Notes: a model not told the origin generated them from the sequence alone. DNA of 64,000 nt from DATKWU01 sp964653685 (GCA_964653685.1 CAZZHA010000001.1:18662-82661); one strand, 5' to 3'; shown: positions 33,735 through 41,271, counted from the stretch's first letter. Made by a program: numbers and translations.

Positions 33735-34382
33735 TTATTCTTCTTTCTCGCCTTTATAAACCCAAACTTTCACCCCAACGTAACCAAATCTAGTGATGGC
33801 CGGAATTTGAGCATAGTCAATTTCCGCTCGCAAAGTCTGTAAAGGAACGGCTCCCTTTTTAAAAGTTTCGGTTCGACTAATTTCTGCCCCACCGACTCGA
33901 CCTGAGAGAGCAATTTTAATCCCCTGAGCGCCGGCATCCATAGCTCGTTCAATCGTTTTATTGGCCACTCGACGATAAGGCATCCTTTTCTCTAATTGCT
34001 GAACGACTCGAACCGCTATCAATTGGGCTGATAATTCTGGTTCTTTGACTTCTTCAACATCCAACTCCAAATTCTTTTCTGGTTCAGTTAGACTCACCAT
34101 CTTCACTAAGTCTTTTTTTAAAAGTTCTAGGCCAGAACCGCCTCGACCAATGACCACTCCTGGCCGAGAGACTTTTAAGGTAATTTTCATTTTGTTAATT
34201 GATCGTTCAATCTGAGCTTCAACGATACCGGCTAAAGCTAATTTATCCATAAGATAACGACGGATTCGATGATCCTCTAAAATATTTTTTCGATATTGTT
34301 TGGAATCACGAGCAAACCAGCGTGATCGCCACTGCTTAGAATTTGTTAATCTAAATCCAAATGGATTAATTTTTTGTCCCAT
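33735..34382 (-). CDS. rpsC: Ribosomal protein S3
   Basis: A 215-residue S3 from ATG 34382 (MGQKINPFGFRLTNSKQWRS), overlapping rplV by 17 bases. KH motif VVIGRGGSGLELLKKDL and the C-terminal ALSGRVGGAEISRTETFKKG and YGVKVWVYKGE-like end are present (read as GYVGVKVWVYKGEKEE). Confidence 0.96.
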   Translation of the reverse strand: MGQKINPFGFRLTNSKQWRSRWFARDSKQYRKNILEDHRIRRYLMDKLALAGIVEAQIERSINKMKITLKVSRPGVVIGRGGSGLELLKKDLVKMVSLTEPEKNLELDVEEVKEPELSAQLIAVRVVQQLEKRMPYRRVANKTIERAMDAGAQGIKIALSGRVGGAEISRTETFKKGAVPLQTLRAEIDYAQIPAITRFGYVGVKVWVYKGEKEE

Positions 34383-34788
34383 GTTTTTTTCCTTTTTTAA
34401 TTTTAGCCGAAACCGGTTTTTTCTCTTTCTTGATTGATTTTTTAGCCTTTTTTTCTTCCTCACCTTCAAGAATAATTTTGATATGAGCCATCTTCTTCAA
34501 AATCTGATGAACTCTGCCTTTAGCAACAAAACGATAACGTTTCATTTGAGGGCCTTTACTAATTTCTAATCTTTTAATTTTCAAATTATCTTTTTCAAGA
34601 TGAAAATTATTTTCGGCATTGGCAATCCCTTGTCTTAAAGTTTTTAACAATAATCTGGCAGCCTTTTTATTGAAACTTTTCAAGATTATCTCTGCTTCTA
34701 GAGCCTTTAGGCCGCGAATCTCAGCCGCTACTAAACGTAACTTCCTTGGTGTTTGGCGAACAAATTTGGTTTGAGCAATAACTTCCAT
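34366..34788 (-). CDS. rplV: Ribosomal protein L22 with basic tail
   Basis: Residues 1-110 are L22: TKFVRQTPRKLRLVAAEIRG, LLLKTLRQGIANAENNFHLE and RYRFVAKGRVHQILKKMAHI. About 28 further residues are Lys-rich and cross into the start of rpsC. L22 lines the exit tunnel. Confidence 0.96.
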   Translation of the reverse strand: MEVIAQTKFVRQTPRKLRLVAAEIRGLKALEAEIILKSFNKKAARLLLKTLRQGIANAENNFHLEKDNLKIKRLEISKGPQMKRYRFVAKGRVHQILKKMAHIKIILEGEEEKKAKKSIKKEKKPVSAKIKKGKKHGTKN

Positions 34789-34794
34789 TTTTCT

Positions 34795-35079
34795 TTAAGT
34801 TTTAGTAACAAGTCGCTTAACCACTCGACCATGACCCCGAAAAGTCCGAGTCGGCGCAAATTCACCTAACCGTTGACCAACCATGGCCTCGGTGACAAAG
34901 ACATCAATAAAATTTCGACCATTATGGACCTGAAAAGTGTGGCCCACAAATTCTGGCGGAATTTGACTAGCTCGAGCCCAAGTTTTAATTGGCTCTTTTT
35001 TACCCGTTTCTTTTTGAGCCATAACCTTTTTTAACAATTTTTGGTCGATATATGGTCCTTTTTTACTAGATCTACTCAT
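34795..35079 (-). CDS. rpsS: Ribosomal protein S19
   Basis: A 94-residue S19: MSRSSKKGPYIDQKLLKKVM, TWARASQIPPEFVGHTFQVH and GQRLGEFAPTRTFRGHGRVV. Start overlaps the rplB end by 8 bases. Confidence 0.97.
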   Translation of the reverse strand: MSRSSKKGPYIDQKLLKKVMAQKETGKKEPIKTWARASQIPPEFVGHTFQVHNGRNFIDVFVTEAMVGQRLGEFAPTRTFRGHGRVVKRLVTKT

Positions 35080-35836
35080 AGCGCCTCTTTCTACCTTTAA
35101 TGATTAATTTATCACTATATTTCTTTGATTTTCGCGTCTTTTTCCCTAAGGTCTTTTTTCCCCAAGGTGACTTAGGGCTAGGCATACCAATCCCGGAACG
35201 ACCTTCACCGCCACCGTGCGGATGAGAACTGGGATTTTGAGCCACTCCTCGAACCGAGGGGCGAATCCCCATATGCCTTTTTCTGCCCGCTTTACCTAGT
35301 TTTCTGGTTTTCAATTCTGGCTTACCAACCTGACCAACAGTGGCGTAACAATCTTCCTTAATTAACCTTTGCTCGCCTGATGGTAATTTGACAATAACAT
35401 AACCTTTTTCCTTACTGGCAATCGTTGCCCCAGTGCCTGCGCCACGAACAATTTGACCACCCTTACCTGGCGTTAATTCGATATTATGGATAACTGTTCC
35501 CATTCTAATTATCTTTAAGGGTAAGGCATTACCAGGTTTAATTTCCGCTTTTTCACCAGCCATAACCAAATCACCAACTTTTAAACCAACTGGGGTAAGA
35601 ATGTACCTTTTTGCCCCATCCGAATAGTGCAAAAGAGAGATATCGGCTCCACGATTAGGCGAGTATTCAATCGAAACGACTTTAGCTTCGATATCTCGTT
35701 TATCTCTCCTAAAATCAATTTCTCTTAAAAACCTTTTTTGTCGACCACCCTGGTGGCGGGTTGTTACCCTGCCAAGAGCATTTCTACCCGAATGTTTCTT
35801 TAAGATTTTCTTTAATTTTTTCTGTTTTCTCGCCAT
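35072..35836 (-). CDS. rplB: Ribosomal protein L2, N-terminally short
   Basis: A 254-residue L2 from ATG 35836 (MARKQKKLKKILKKHSGRNA). The RNA-binding core is intact: GRVTTRHQGGRQKRFLREID, KPGNALPLKIIRMGTVIHNIE in parts, and the peptidyl-transferase-associated SSHPHGGGEGRSGIG with the conserved His. About 25 residues that normally precede the GRN motif (KKYKPTTPGRR and the DFSEITTDKPEKSLL region of typical L2) are missing. The upstream rplW stop is only four bases away, so the missing part is not hidden in frame. Confidence 0.95.
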   Translation of the reverse strand: MARKQKKLKKILKKHSGRNALGRVTTRHQGGRQKRFLREIDFRRDKRDIEAKVVSIEYSPNRGADISLLHYSDGAKRYILTPVGLKVGDLVMAGEKAEIKPGNALPLKIIRMGTVIHNIELTPGKGGQIVRGAGTGATIASKEKGYVIVKLPSGEQRLIKEDCYATVGQVGKPELKTRKLGKAGRKRHMGIRPSVRGVAQNPSSHPHGGGEGRSGIGMPSPKSPWGKKTLGKKTRKSKKYSDKLIIKGRKRRYE

Positions 35837-35840
35837 TTTT

Positions 35841-36134
35841 TTATTCTCCAGTTTCAAAAATATCAATTTTTTCGCCTTCAGCTAATTCAACTACGGCTTT
35901 TTTCCAATCTGGCTGCTTCACCGGCTGACGATTACGGCCACTCCGCTTAGTTTTTCCTCGAAAATTCACCGTTCTCACCTTGATAACCTTAACACCAAAT
36001 GTCTTCTCAATTGCTTGGGCAACCTCTAACTTACTAGCTCTTTGATCAACCTCAAAAACATAACGCCCCCAGGCTGATTCTTGAGTTCCTTTTTCAGTAA
36101 CAATTGGTCTTTTTAAAATATCTTTAGCTTTCAT
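35841..36134 (-). CDS. rplW: Ribosomal protein L23
   Basis: A 97-residue L23: ILKRPIVTEKGTQESAWGRY, FEVDQRASKLEVAQAIEKTF and VKVIKVRTVNFRGKTKR. L23 lies at the tunnel exit and docks the signal recognition particle and trigger factor. Overlaps rplD by one base. Confidence 0.97.
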   Translation of the reverse strand: MKAKDILKRPIVTEKGTQESAWGRYVFEVDQRASKLEVAQAIEKTFGVKVIKVRTVNFRGKTKRSGRNRQPVKQPDWKKAVVELAEGEKIDIFETGE

Positions 36135-36781
36135 TATTTCAGAAAAGTTTCTTTTAATTTTTTAATACTTTCTTCCATTAAGACAACCTGCTTTTGACTC
36201 AGAACCTGGTAAGGGTTAAGCTGATTAGCCTGAACCAATTGAACCCCAGCCAGATTCCTTGAGGCCCGAATAACATTCTCTAAAACCTCTGGCAAAACCA
36301 AAAGAATCTTCACTTCCTTTTTCTTTTTTTCCTTTAAGGGCAGCTTAGTAAGAATCGTAGCCATGGTTTTAGTTTTTGGTTCCACTTTCCCCAGTCCCTT
36401 AACCGCAATGATTTCTTCTTCCTTAAATTTACTTGTTAGAGCGGAGAATAAGGCTTGGCGCTTCATTTTCTTGCTCATTTTCAACTTATAATTTTCCTTG
36501 CCCGTTGGGCTGTGAGCCCGGCCACCACCAACGAAAATCGGAGCATAACGATCACTATGACGGGCCCGACCTGTACCTTTTTGACGCCAAATTTTTCTTC
36601 CGGAACCTGCCACTTCGGCCCGAGTTTTGGTTTTAGCGCCGGCTTTTCTTTGATTTGAAAGATAAACTTTAACAGCCTGAGCCATTAAAAGTTTATTAAT
36701 CTTCGCCTCAAAAATCTCCTTAGGCAGACTAATTTGACCTGCTTTTCTACCAGTAATTGTATAGAGATCAACTTTAGCCAT
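36134..36781 (-). CDS. rplD: Ribosomal protein L4
   Basis: A 215-residue L4 from ATG 36781, in an 8-base overlap with rplC. RAEVAGSGRKIWRQKGTGRA, RHSDRYAPIFVGGGRAHSPT and ALFSALTSKFKEEEI are typical. L4 reaches into the exit tunnel; in E. coli it represses the S10 operon. Confidence 0.96.
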   Translation of the reverse strand: MAKVDLYTITGRKAGQISLPKEIFEAKINKLLMAQAVKVYLSNQRKAGAKTKTRAEVAGSGRKIWRQKGTGRARHSDRYAPIFVGGGRAHSPTGKENYKLKMSKKMKRQALFSALTSKFKEEEIIAVKGLGKVEPKTKTMATILTKLPLKEKKKKEVKILLVLPEVLENVIRASRNLAGVQLVQANQLNPYQVLSQKQVVLMEESIKKLKETFLK

Positions 36782-37637
36782 TGTCTTTTGCCTCCTCAAC
36801 TGGTTCTTCTTTTGTTTTTTTCTCTTTTTCCTCCACTGATTTTTCCTCCTGACCTGATTGTGGTTTGGCTTCAGTTTCTCCAGCAGCTACCAAAGCTTCT
36901 TTGGCTTCTTCTTCTCGCCGCAAACGTTCAGTTCGCTGCTCCTCGGTTTCTTCAATCTCCTTTTTACCTACCTCCATTAAAGGCACAAAACGCTTGGTCT
37001 TGCCCGTTTTGGTAATAATCAAAAGCCCGTTTTGGGCGCCTGGCACCAATCCTTTGATTAATAATTCTTCATTTTCCTTATCAATTGCCTGAATTGTCAA
37101 TCCCTTGACGGCTATTCGAGCATTACCGGCCCTCCCGGGCATTTTCTTACCTTTATGAACTCTACCAGGAGTGGTGCCTTGACCAATTGAACCTGGTGCT
37201 CTTTCTCGATCAGATTGACCATGGGTTCGCGGTCCACCTTTAAAACCCCAACGCTTCACAACACCGGTAAAACCCTTACCCTTTGACCAACCAGTCACTT
37301 TTATCTGGTCGCCTGGCTGAAAAATATCAGCGACTTTAAGCCGCTCACCCACTTTAATTTCATCCCCAAGAGGCTTCTCTAATCTAATTTCCCGCAAAAA
37401 ACGAGGAGCCTTTTCTAATTTAGCTCCTCTTAAATGTCCTTTTAATGGTTTCTTAATCTTAGTCATCTTTTTTTCTCCCCAGCCGACCTGAACTGCATGA
37501 TAGCCATCTTTTTTTTCATCTCGAATCTGAACCACATAACAAGGTCCAGCCTTAATTCTGGTTACTGGTATCCTGGTGCCATCTTGAGTAAATCTCTGAT
37601 TGACTTCTTTTTTTATGCCTAAGATTGTGTTTAACAT
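36774..37637 (-). CDS. rplC: Ribosomal protein L3 with long acidic tail
   Basis: L3 helps start assembly of the large subunit. From ATG 37637 the 287-residue protein reads MLNTILGIKKEVNQRFTQDG, then GTRIPVTRIKAGPCYVVQIR, GKGFTGVVKRWGFKGGPRTH and PGSIGQGTTPGRVHKGKKMP. About the last 75 residues form a Glu/Lys/Ala tail not found in normal L3. It is the first gene of its transcript here, since rpsJ lies elsewhere. A GTG ten codons upstream is inside a hairpin and I reject it. Confidence 0.95.
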   Translation of the reverse strand: MLNTILGIKKEVNQRFTQDGTRIPVTRIKAGPCYVVQIRDEKKDGYHAVQVGWGEKKMTKIKKPLKGHLRGAKLEKAPRFLREIRLEKPLGDEIKVGERLKVADIFQPGDQIKVTGWSKGKGFTGVVKRWGFKGGPRTHGQSDRERAPGSIGQGTTPGRVHKGKKMPGRAGNARIAVKGLTIQAIDKENEELLIKGLVPGAQNGLLIITKTGKTKRFVPLMEVGKKEIEETEEQRTERLRREEEAKEALVAAGETEAKPQSGQEEKSVEEKEKKTKEEPVEEAKDNG

Positions 37638-37647
37638 TTTGACCACC

Positions 37648-37671
37648 AAAAAGAGTGCCGGAGGCACTCTT
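37648..37671 (-). promoter_or_regulatory. Terminator-like hairpin in the rplC leader
   Basis: On the minus strand AAGAGTGCC-TCC-GGCACTCTT forms a perfect 9-bp stem with a 3-base loop, followed by TTT and GGTGG, ending 13 bases before the rplC ATG. A stem followed by T residues inside a leader suggests attenuation or repression by a ribosomal protein, which is inference. Confidence 0.6.
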
Positions 37672-37738
37672 AGGGTTACTCCATTAACTAAATTAGTTTA
37701 CTTTCAATAGGTGTTTAACCTCACCTCCATTAGCAAAT

Positions 37739-37767
37739 ATTATAGAAAAATTCAGGATAAAAAGCAA
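37739..37767 (-). promoter_or_regulatory. Promoter of the rplC superoperon
   Basis: TTGCTT (complement of 37762-37767), 17-base spacer, TATAAT (complement of 37739-37744). It gives a leader of about 95 bases that includes GGAGGTGAGG near 37723 without a good start codon after it, and the hairpin described above. Confidence 0.82.
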
Positions 37768-37800
37768 GCTGATTTTATTGTGAGTAAAATTAGAGCTAAT

Positions 37801-38094
37801 TTAATCAATTCCCCAGAATTTCTTCTCGCCCTCTTCATCTGGACCAATGAATTTCAGTTGTAAAAAATCCTTTAAGTCACTAATAAAATGGCCAATGCCA
37901 AAAGAAAAAGATAATTGTCCTAAAAGATGCTGATAAAAAAATAAACCAAGCAGCATTAACATCACCCCATAAATCCAATGATGAGGAGCCCAAGTGGGAT
38001 TATTAAGTTTCATATTAAGATAATAATGGCTCCATCTTCCAAGTAGATATCCTATTAAAGCAGCAATGACGAAAAAGAGGATTTTCCAGATCAT
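37801..38094 (-). CDS. Small membrane protein with His-rich loop, unknown
   Basis: I cannot name a family. The 97-residue protein has two hydrophobic segments (about 3-24 and 42-60). Between them is NNPTWAPHHWIYGVMLMLLG with two adjacent His, and after TM2 come GIGHFISDLKDFLQLKFIG and EKKFWGID. The His and Asp residues near the membrane could bind a metal. A TGG-TAGAAT element ends 7 bases before the ATG. It is the first gene of the accessory island, next to the rplC promoter. Confidence 0.65.
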   Translation of the reverse strand: MIWKILFFVIAALIGYLLGRWSHYYLNMKLNNPTWAPHHWIYGVMLMLLGLFFYQHLLGQLSFSFGIGHFISDLKDFLQLKFIGPDEEGEKKFWGID

Positions 38095-38101
38095 TTTCTT
38101 A

Positions 38102-38110
38102 ATTCTACCA
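38102..38110 (-). promoter_or_regulatory. Extended -10 promoter, leaderless type
   Basis: TGG-TAGAAT on the minus strand, 7 bases before the ATG at 38094. Confidence 0.5.
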
Positions 38111-38122
38111 AACCAAACGATA

Positions 38123-38149
38123 TTGACCTTTTAATTTTTCTGCTATAAT
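38123..38149 (+). promoter_or_regulatory. Promoter for the PsbP-like gene
   Basis: TTGACC at 38123-38128, 15-base spacer ending TGC, TATAAT at 38144-38149, then 12 bases to the ATG at 38162. A short spacer is offset by the extended TGC-TATAAT. Confidence 0.7.
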
Positions 38150-38161
38150 TATTTACATTAT

Positions 38162-38722
38162 ATGCTGGTTAAAAAAATTATTCTCATTATCCTTGCTTTA
38201 GGAGCAGTTGGTACCTTAAGTTTTTTTCTTCTTAATAAAAATAGTTTGCCAGAGGTTACTCAGCAGGTTGGGATGGAAAAAGAAAATCTCGATGACCAAT
38301 GGTTAACCTATACCAATGATTCTTATCAATACGAAATTAAGTATCACCGTGACTGGCACAAGCAGGAAGAAAATGAACCACCCTACCCTCCGCCACCTGC
38401 GGGAATGAACTTCAGCCGGCGTTGGCTTGAACCACTAGAGGTTTGTGATTTTCAGATTTCATCAAGCGATATCGTTGATAATTTTGAAGGGGAAATTGAG
38501 AGTCTCTCCCAAGACACTAATAAGCAAATGTCTCAAGCAGTAATCGCTGGCCAAAAGGCAACCAAGTTCGTTAGTTCAACCGAAAACCAATTAGTTGAGA
38601 GCTATTACCTAACTTATAAAAGAAATTCATTTAATTTGGGATTTAATATTCTCCGAGGGGAACACTTTAATACCTGTCAACAGGTCTTTAACCAAATGAT
38701 TGCTTCTTTTAAGCTTTTATAG
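38162..38722 (+). CDS. Membrane-anchored PsbP-like exported protein
   Basis: The 186-residue protein has an N-terminal membrane segment (about 5-24) and an outside domain starting LTYTNDSYQYEIKYHRDWHK, a motif common to PsbP-like and related lipoprotein domains (short beta strand, then YP-x-W). Its C-terminus is CQQVFNQMIASFKLL, also typical of such domains, and two or three Cys could pair. Function unknown. Its 3' end overlaps the convergent methyltransferase gene by 14 bases. Confidence 0.65.
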   Translation: MLVKKIILIILALGAVGTLSFFLLNKNSLPEVTQQVGMEKENLDDQWLTYTNDSYQYEIKYHRDWHKQEENEPPYPPPPAGMNFSRRWLEPLEVCDFQISSSDIVDNFEGEIESLSQDTNKQMSQAVIAGQKATKFVSSTENQLVESYYLTYKRNSFNLGFNILRGEHFNTCQQVFNQMIASFKLL

Positions 38723-39404
38723 CTTTTATTAATAATCTTGTTGGCATTGAAGAATATTTCTTATAGTCTTTTTTATTCTTTTTAGCCTTTTTACCCACAG
38801 GGGTGGGTTCTTCAACACTTAACAGTTCAAAACCAAAACTCATAATCGTGTTTATATAGTCAGAAAACTTTTTCGGGTGATATTTAATTTCTGTTCCCCA
38901 AGGTGTTTTCTCTATCTTTGCTTTATTACTAAAGTATTCTGAATGATTACTAACAAACCGAAGTGGATGAATAGTAATAAAAAATAGATATCCTCCTTTT
39001 GCTAACCATCTAGAAATACTCTCCATTGTTTTCTTAAAATCCTTTTGACTTAAATAATTAAAAGTCATATTACTTACGACAAGGTCTAAGCTTTCATTCC
39101 GTAGTTTTAAATTAGACAAGTTTGCCTGTATAAACCTTATATTGGGAAAAGAATTTCGGGCGATATTTAGCATATCAGGACTTATGTCAGTTCCGATAAG
39201 ATTTTTTTCCCTCACTCCCAAATCAAGAAGTAGTTTTATTGTTCTTCCAGTTCCACACCCAGCATCAAGAACTCGCATCTTACTTTCCAATATTGGTTTT
39301 AAATGCCTTTCCATTGCTGGTTTTTCTACAAATTTCCAACTAAATGATTTCTCTGAAAACTGAATATATTTAGCAGCTTGCACACCTGAGTATTTTACTT
39401 TCAT
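38709..39404 (-). CDS. Class I SAM-dependent methyltransferase
   Basis: The 231-residue protein has motif I VLDAGCGTGRTIKLL near residue 45, GTDISPDMLNIARN (motif II), FIQANLSNLKL and ESLDLVVSNMTFNYL (motif IV), typical of the UbiE/Methyltransf_11 group. The acceptor cannot be predicted. Part of the island between rplC and rpsJ. The ATG is 9 bases from a TGA-TATAAT element. Confidence 0.88.
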   Translation of the reverse strand: MKVKYSGVQAAKYIQFSEKSFSWKFVEKPAMERHLKPILESKMRVLDAGCGTGRTIKLLLDLGVREKNLIGTDISPDMLNIARNSFPNIRFIQANLSNLKLRNESLDLVVSNMTFNYLSQKDFKKTMESISRWLAKGGYLFFITIHPLRFVSNHSEYFSNKAKIEKTPWGTEIKYHPKKFSDYINTIMSFGFELLSVEEPTPVGKKAKKNKKDYKKYSSMPTRLLIKAIKA

Positions 39405-39413
39405 GGGGAGTCA

Positions 39414-39422
39414 ATTATATCA
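39414..39422 (-). promoter_or_regulatory. Extended -10 promoter of the methyltransferase gene
   Basis: TGA-TATAAT on the minus strand, ending 9 bases before the ATG at 39404; the leader would be two or three bases. Confidence 0.6.
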
Positions 39423-39440
39423 CTAGCTATGTAAATACAA

Positions 39441-39462
39441 AAACCCAGTAAATCGGGCTTTT
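39441..39462 (-). terminator. Terminator after the EamA gene
   Basis: On the minus strand AAAGCCC and GGGTTTT bracket an 8-base loop, followed by further T residues. It lies just past the repeat copy that follows the EamA stop. Confidence 0.5.
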
Positions 39463-39470
39463 CTATCCCT

Positions 39471-39508
39471 GACTCCCTATCGTGGACGAAGTTAGAACTG
39501 GTTTGAGC
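39471..39508. repeat. Island repeat, copy 1
   Basis: The core CTCCCTATCGTGGACGAAGT, followed by TAGAACT, recurs with changes at 41158 and, shortened, at 40603. Read on the plus strand it gives LPIVDEVRTGLSF. Confidence 0.6.
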
Positions 39509-39509
39509 T

Positions 39510-39932
39510 TTAAATGCTAAGAATATAAATACTTAATATTGCTAAAACAAGCCCTGTTATTTTTATTAATGTCAGTCTTTCGCCAAAAAATAGCAGACCA
39601 ATGATCGCCGAAAAAATAATTGTAGAAATTGACAAAAGAGGTAATCCAAGGCTAATAGGAGCCTTCTTTTGATACATCAAAAAATAAAGAAGGCTGCCAA
39701 AAGCACTAAAAATTCCTGCTAAACAAGCCAGTTTTACTCCTTTTGAGGTAATGGTTATTTCTTGACCAGTTGTTTTGAAAATAAAAATTAACCCCAAAGT
39801 AATTATTGCTGAGGCGACTGAGAGAGAAATTGACCCAACAAGAGCATGTAGATGATTGCTGCTCAATTTAAGAAAAGCGTTGTAGATGGCAAAGAAAAAA
39901 CCAGCGGCTATGCCAAAAATTACCCAATTCAT
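39510..39932 (-). CDS. EamA-family (DMT) transporter, single domain
   Basis: The 140-residue protein has five hydrophobic segments and one EamA unit: AIYNAFLKLSSNHLHALVGS near the start and PLLSISTIIFSAIIGLLFFGERLTLIKITG near the end (in two parts). Full DMT carriers have two such units; single-unit proteins act as dimers. Substrate unknown. The -10 element TGG-TATAAT ends 6 bases before the ATG. Confidence 0.87.
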   Translation of the reverse strand: MNWVIFGIAAGFFFAIYNAFLKLSSNHLHALVGSISLSVASAIITLGLIFIFKTTGQEITITSKGVKLACLAGIFSAFGSLLYFLMYQKKAPISLGLPLLSISTIIFSAIIGLLFFGERLTLIKITGLVLAILSIYILSI

Positions 39933-39938
39933 GTTTTC

Positions 39939-39947
39939 ATTATACCA
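39939..39947 (-). promoter_or_regulatory. Extended -10 promoter of the EamA gene, leaderless
   Basis: TGG-TATAAT on the minus strand, 6 bases before the ATG at 39932, placing the start of transcription on the start codon. Confidence 0.7.
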
Positions 39948-39950
39948 AAC

Positions 39951-39976
39951 AAAAAAAGCCCATTAGCTTGGGCTTT
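39951..39976 (-). terminator. Intrinsic terminator of the 163-residue gene
   Basis: An 8-bp stem AAAGCCCA/TGGGCTTT (39955-39962 and 39969-39976) with a 6-base loop, followed on the minus strand by seven T. It lies directly in front of the EamA promoter and about 90 bases after the gene at 40067. Confidence 0.85.
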
Positions 39977-40066
39977 CTGAAATTAGTTCGGCCAATAAAG
40001 CCATTTACAAACTCCAAATGTAAATTGGTCCAACCAAAAACCTTTTGCTGGGAAACCAATTTTAAA

Positions 40067-40558
40067 TCACGATCCGGCTATTTTTGTCAATTTGATAACC
40101 GTAACGACTCCATTCTTTTCATTTCCCTGAACCCTGGCCATAGAACCAAGCTCTAATTTGCTTTTATCACAAACTTCTTCCCCACTACCCAAATCACATT
40201 TACTTGAGGCATTAAAGGCGAGATTAGCTGTGTTAGCTGGCCGACCGGGTGATTCGTAAAGCAAAACCCAATTACCAGTTTGCCTTTCGGCATTAGCATC
40301 CCAATCAGTTAAATTGCCTGTCTTATCAAAATTCTCGACCAAAACCGGCTGGCTATCTGATTCGTCAAGGTCTTGTTCAGCCTCTTCTATTGGAGCACTT
40401 GTCTCTTCGGAACTACTACCAGTGGGTAATTGAATTCCTGGCAAATTTATTGGTTTCTTGATTATTTTTGCCCCACCATAAACGACTATGGCTCCTACCA
40501 CCAAAAGAATAATCAAAATTAACAAAGCCGCTCCTTGTTCGTTTTTTGATTTTCTCAT
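40067..40558 (-). CDS. Exported protein with N-terminal anchor, unknown
   Basis: Not a named family. The 163-residue protein starts with a basic stretch and a hydrophobic segment (GAALLILIILLVVGAIVVYG), then an acidic/Ser linker, and a C-terminal part with NWVLLYESPGRPANTANLAF, paired Cys at CDLGSGEEVC, and EKNGVVTVIKLTKI. The last resembles short C-terminal beta modules in other CPR surface proteins. A GGGGGTGAGG site precedes the ATG. The gene ends at the terminator near 39960. Confidence 0.65.
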   Translation of the reverse strand: MRKSKNEQGAALLILIILLVVGAIVVYGGAKIIKKPINLPGIQLPTGSSSEETSAPIEEAEQDLDESDSQPVLVENFDKTGNLTDWDANAERQTGNWVLLYESPGRPANTANLAFNASSKCDLGSGEEVCDKSKLELGSMARVQGNEKNGVVTVIKLTKIAGS

Positions 40559-40602
40559 CTTTCCTCACCCCCTTTCTTTTTCCTTTAAAAGGTTCCTAAT
40601 TC

Positions 40603-40626
40603 TCTCCTGTGGATAAAGTTAGAACT
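40603..40626. repeat. Island repeat, copy 2 (short)
   Basis: CTCCTGTGGATAAAGTTAGA plus ACT; shares GTGGA-AAGTTAGAACT with copy 1 and lacks CTATC. It ends at the stop of the acetyltransferase gene. Read on the plus strand it gives SPVDKVRTYSL, in the same phase as copy 1. Confidence 0.45.
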
Positions 40627-41093
40627 TACTCACTAATTTTCTTTTCTAGACAAATATCTATCTCTAAGTACCCATTACTACGATAAAAATCCAAGGCTTC
40701 TCTATTTTCCACATAGCAATTAAGATATATTTTCTGGAAACCTTCTCGCTTTGCCCAATCTGTTATGGTGTCTAATATTTTTTTACCGATTCCTTGTTTC
40801 TTTTTTTCAGGTATTACTCCTAGATTATCAATTTCAAAATACCTACTTTTACGATATGATACTTCTTTTTCTTCGCCATTCGCGTATCCAATCATCTGTC
40901 CATCCTCTTCAGCGATCAAAAAACACCCCTTTCTACTTCTAATTGCTTCTTTGAAATATTTCTCTCCCTGAGGGGTATAGGCAAAGTCCTCAACAGCATC
41001 TTCGTCATATTCAGAATTATTCATGAAGATTTGCTTATTCAATTTTTTTACGGCTGGTAAATCGCGGATCGTTGCTTTCCGGATAGTTATCAC
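40626..41093 (-). CDS. GNAT-family N-acetyltransferase
   Basis: The 155-residue protein starts MITIRKATIRDLPAVKKLNK, with EIDNLGVIPEKKKQGIGKKI as the acetyl-CoA binding motif A and NCYVENREALDFYRSNGYLE as motif B. RimI-like, target unknown. The start is GTG at 41093, 6 bases after a TGA-TATAAT element, so it is predicted to be leaderless. Confidence 0.9.
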   Translation of the reverse strand: MITIRKATIRDLPAVKKLNKQIFMNNSEYDEDAVEDFAYTPQGEKYFKEAIRSRKGCFLIAEEDGQMIGYANGEEKEVSYRKSRYFEIDNLGVIPEKKKQGIGKKILDTITDWAKREGFQKIYLNCYVENREALDFYRSNGYLEIDICLEKKISE

Positions 41094-41099
41094 AATTGA

Positions 41100-41108
41100 A
41101 TTATATCA
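41100..41108 (-). promoter_or_regulatory. Extended -10 promoter of the GNAT gene, leaderless
   Basis: TGA-TATAAT on the minus strand, 6 bases before the GTG start at 41093. Confidence 0.7.
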
Positions 41109-41157
41109 AAAGTGGTTCAACAATTTTTATCTGAAGTAGAACATCTATCTTCAAACT

Positions 41158-41196
41158 TACTCCCTATCGTGGGCGATGTTCAGACTAGTTGGGAAC
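41158..41196. repeat. Island repeat, copy 3
   Basis: TACTCCCTATCGTGGGCGAT then GTTCAGACTAGTTGGGAAC; 16 of the first 17 bases equal copy 1. On the plus strand an open frame of at least 27 codons leads into it and ends LPIVGDVQTSWEQI and stop. Confidence 0.6.
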
Positions 41197-41248
41197 AAAT
41201 TTAAGCAAGAAAAATCTAATAAATGAAACCAAAGATACTTGTTCGCAG

Positions 41249-41271
41249 AATCACTCGGGAAGAGAGTGATT
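41249..41271. repeat. Inverted repeat, perfect 8-bp arms
   Basis: AATCACTC and GAGTGATT around a 7-base loop, with no T run, in the 290-base gap between the GNAT and lamin-tail genes. The rest of that gap (41109-41384) holds repeat copy 3 and nothing else I can identify. Confidence 0.5.

Noticed and set aside
37638..37667. A GTG start that would lengthen L3 by ten residues
   Set aside because: It falls inside the 9-bp hairpin of the leader, and the ATG at 37637 begins the usual L3 N-terminus.
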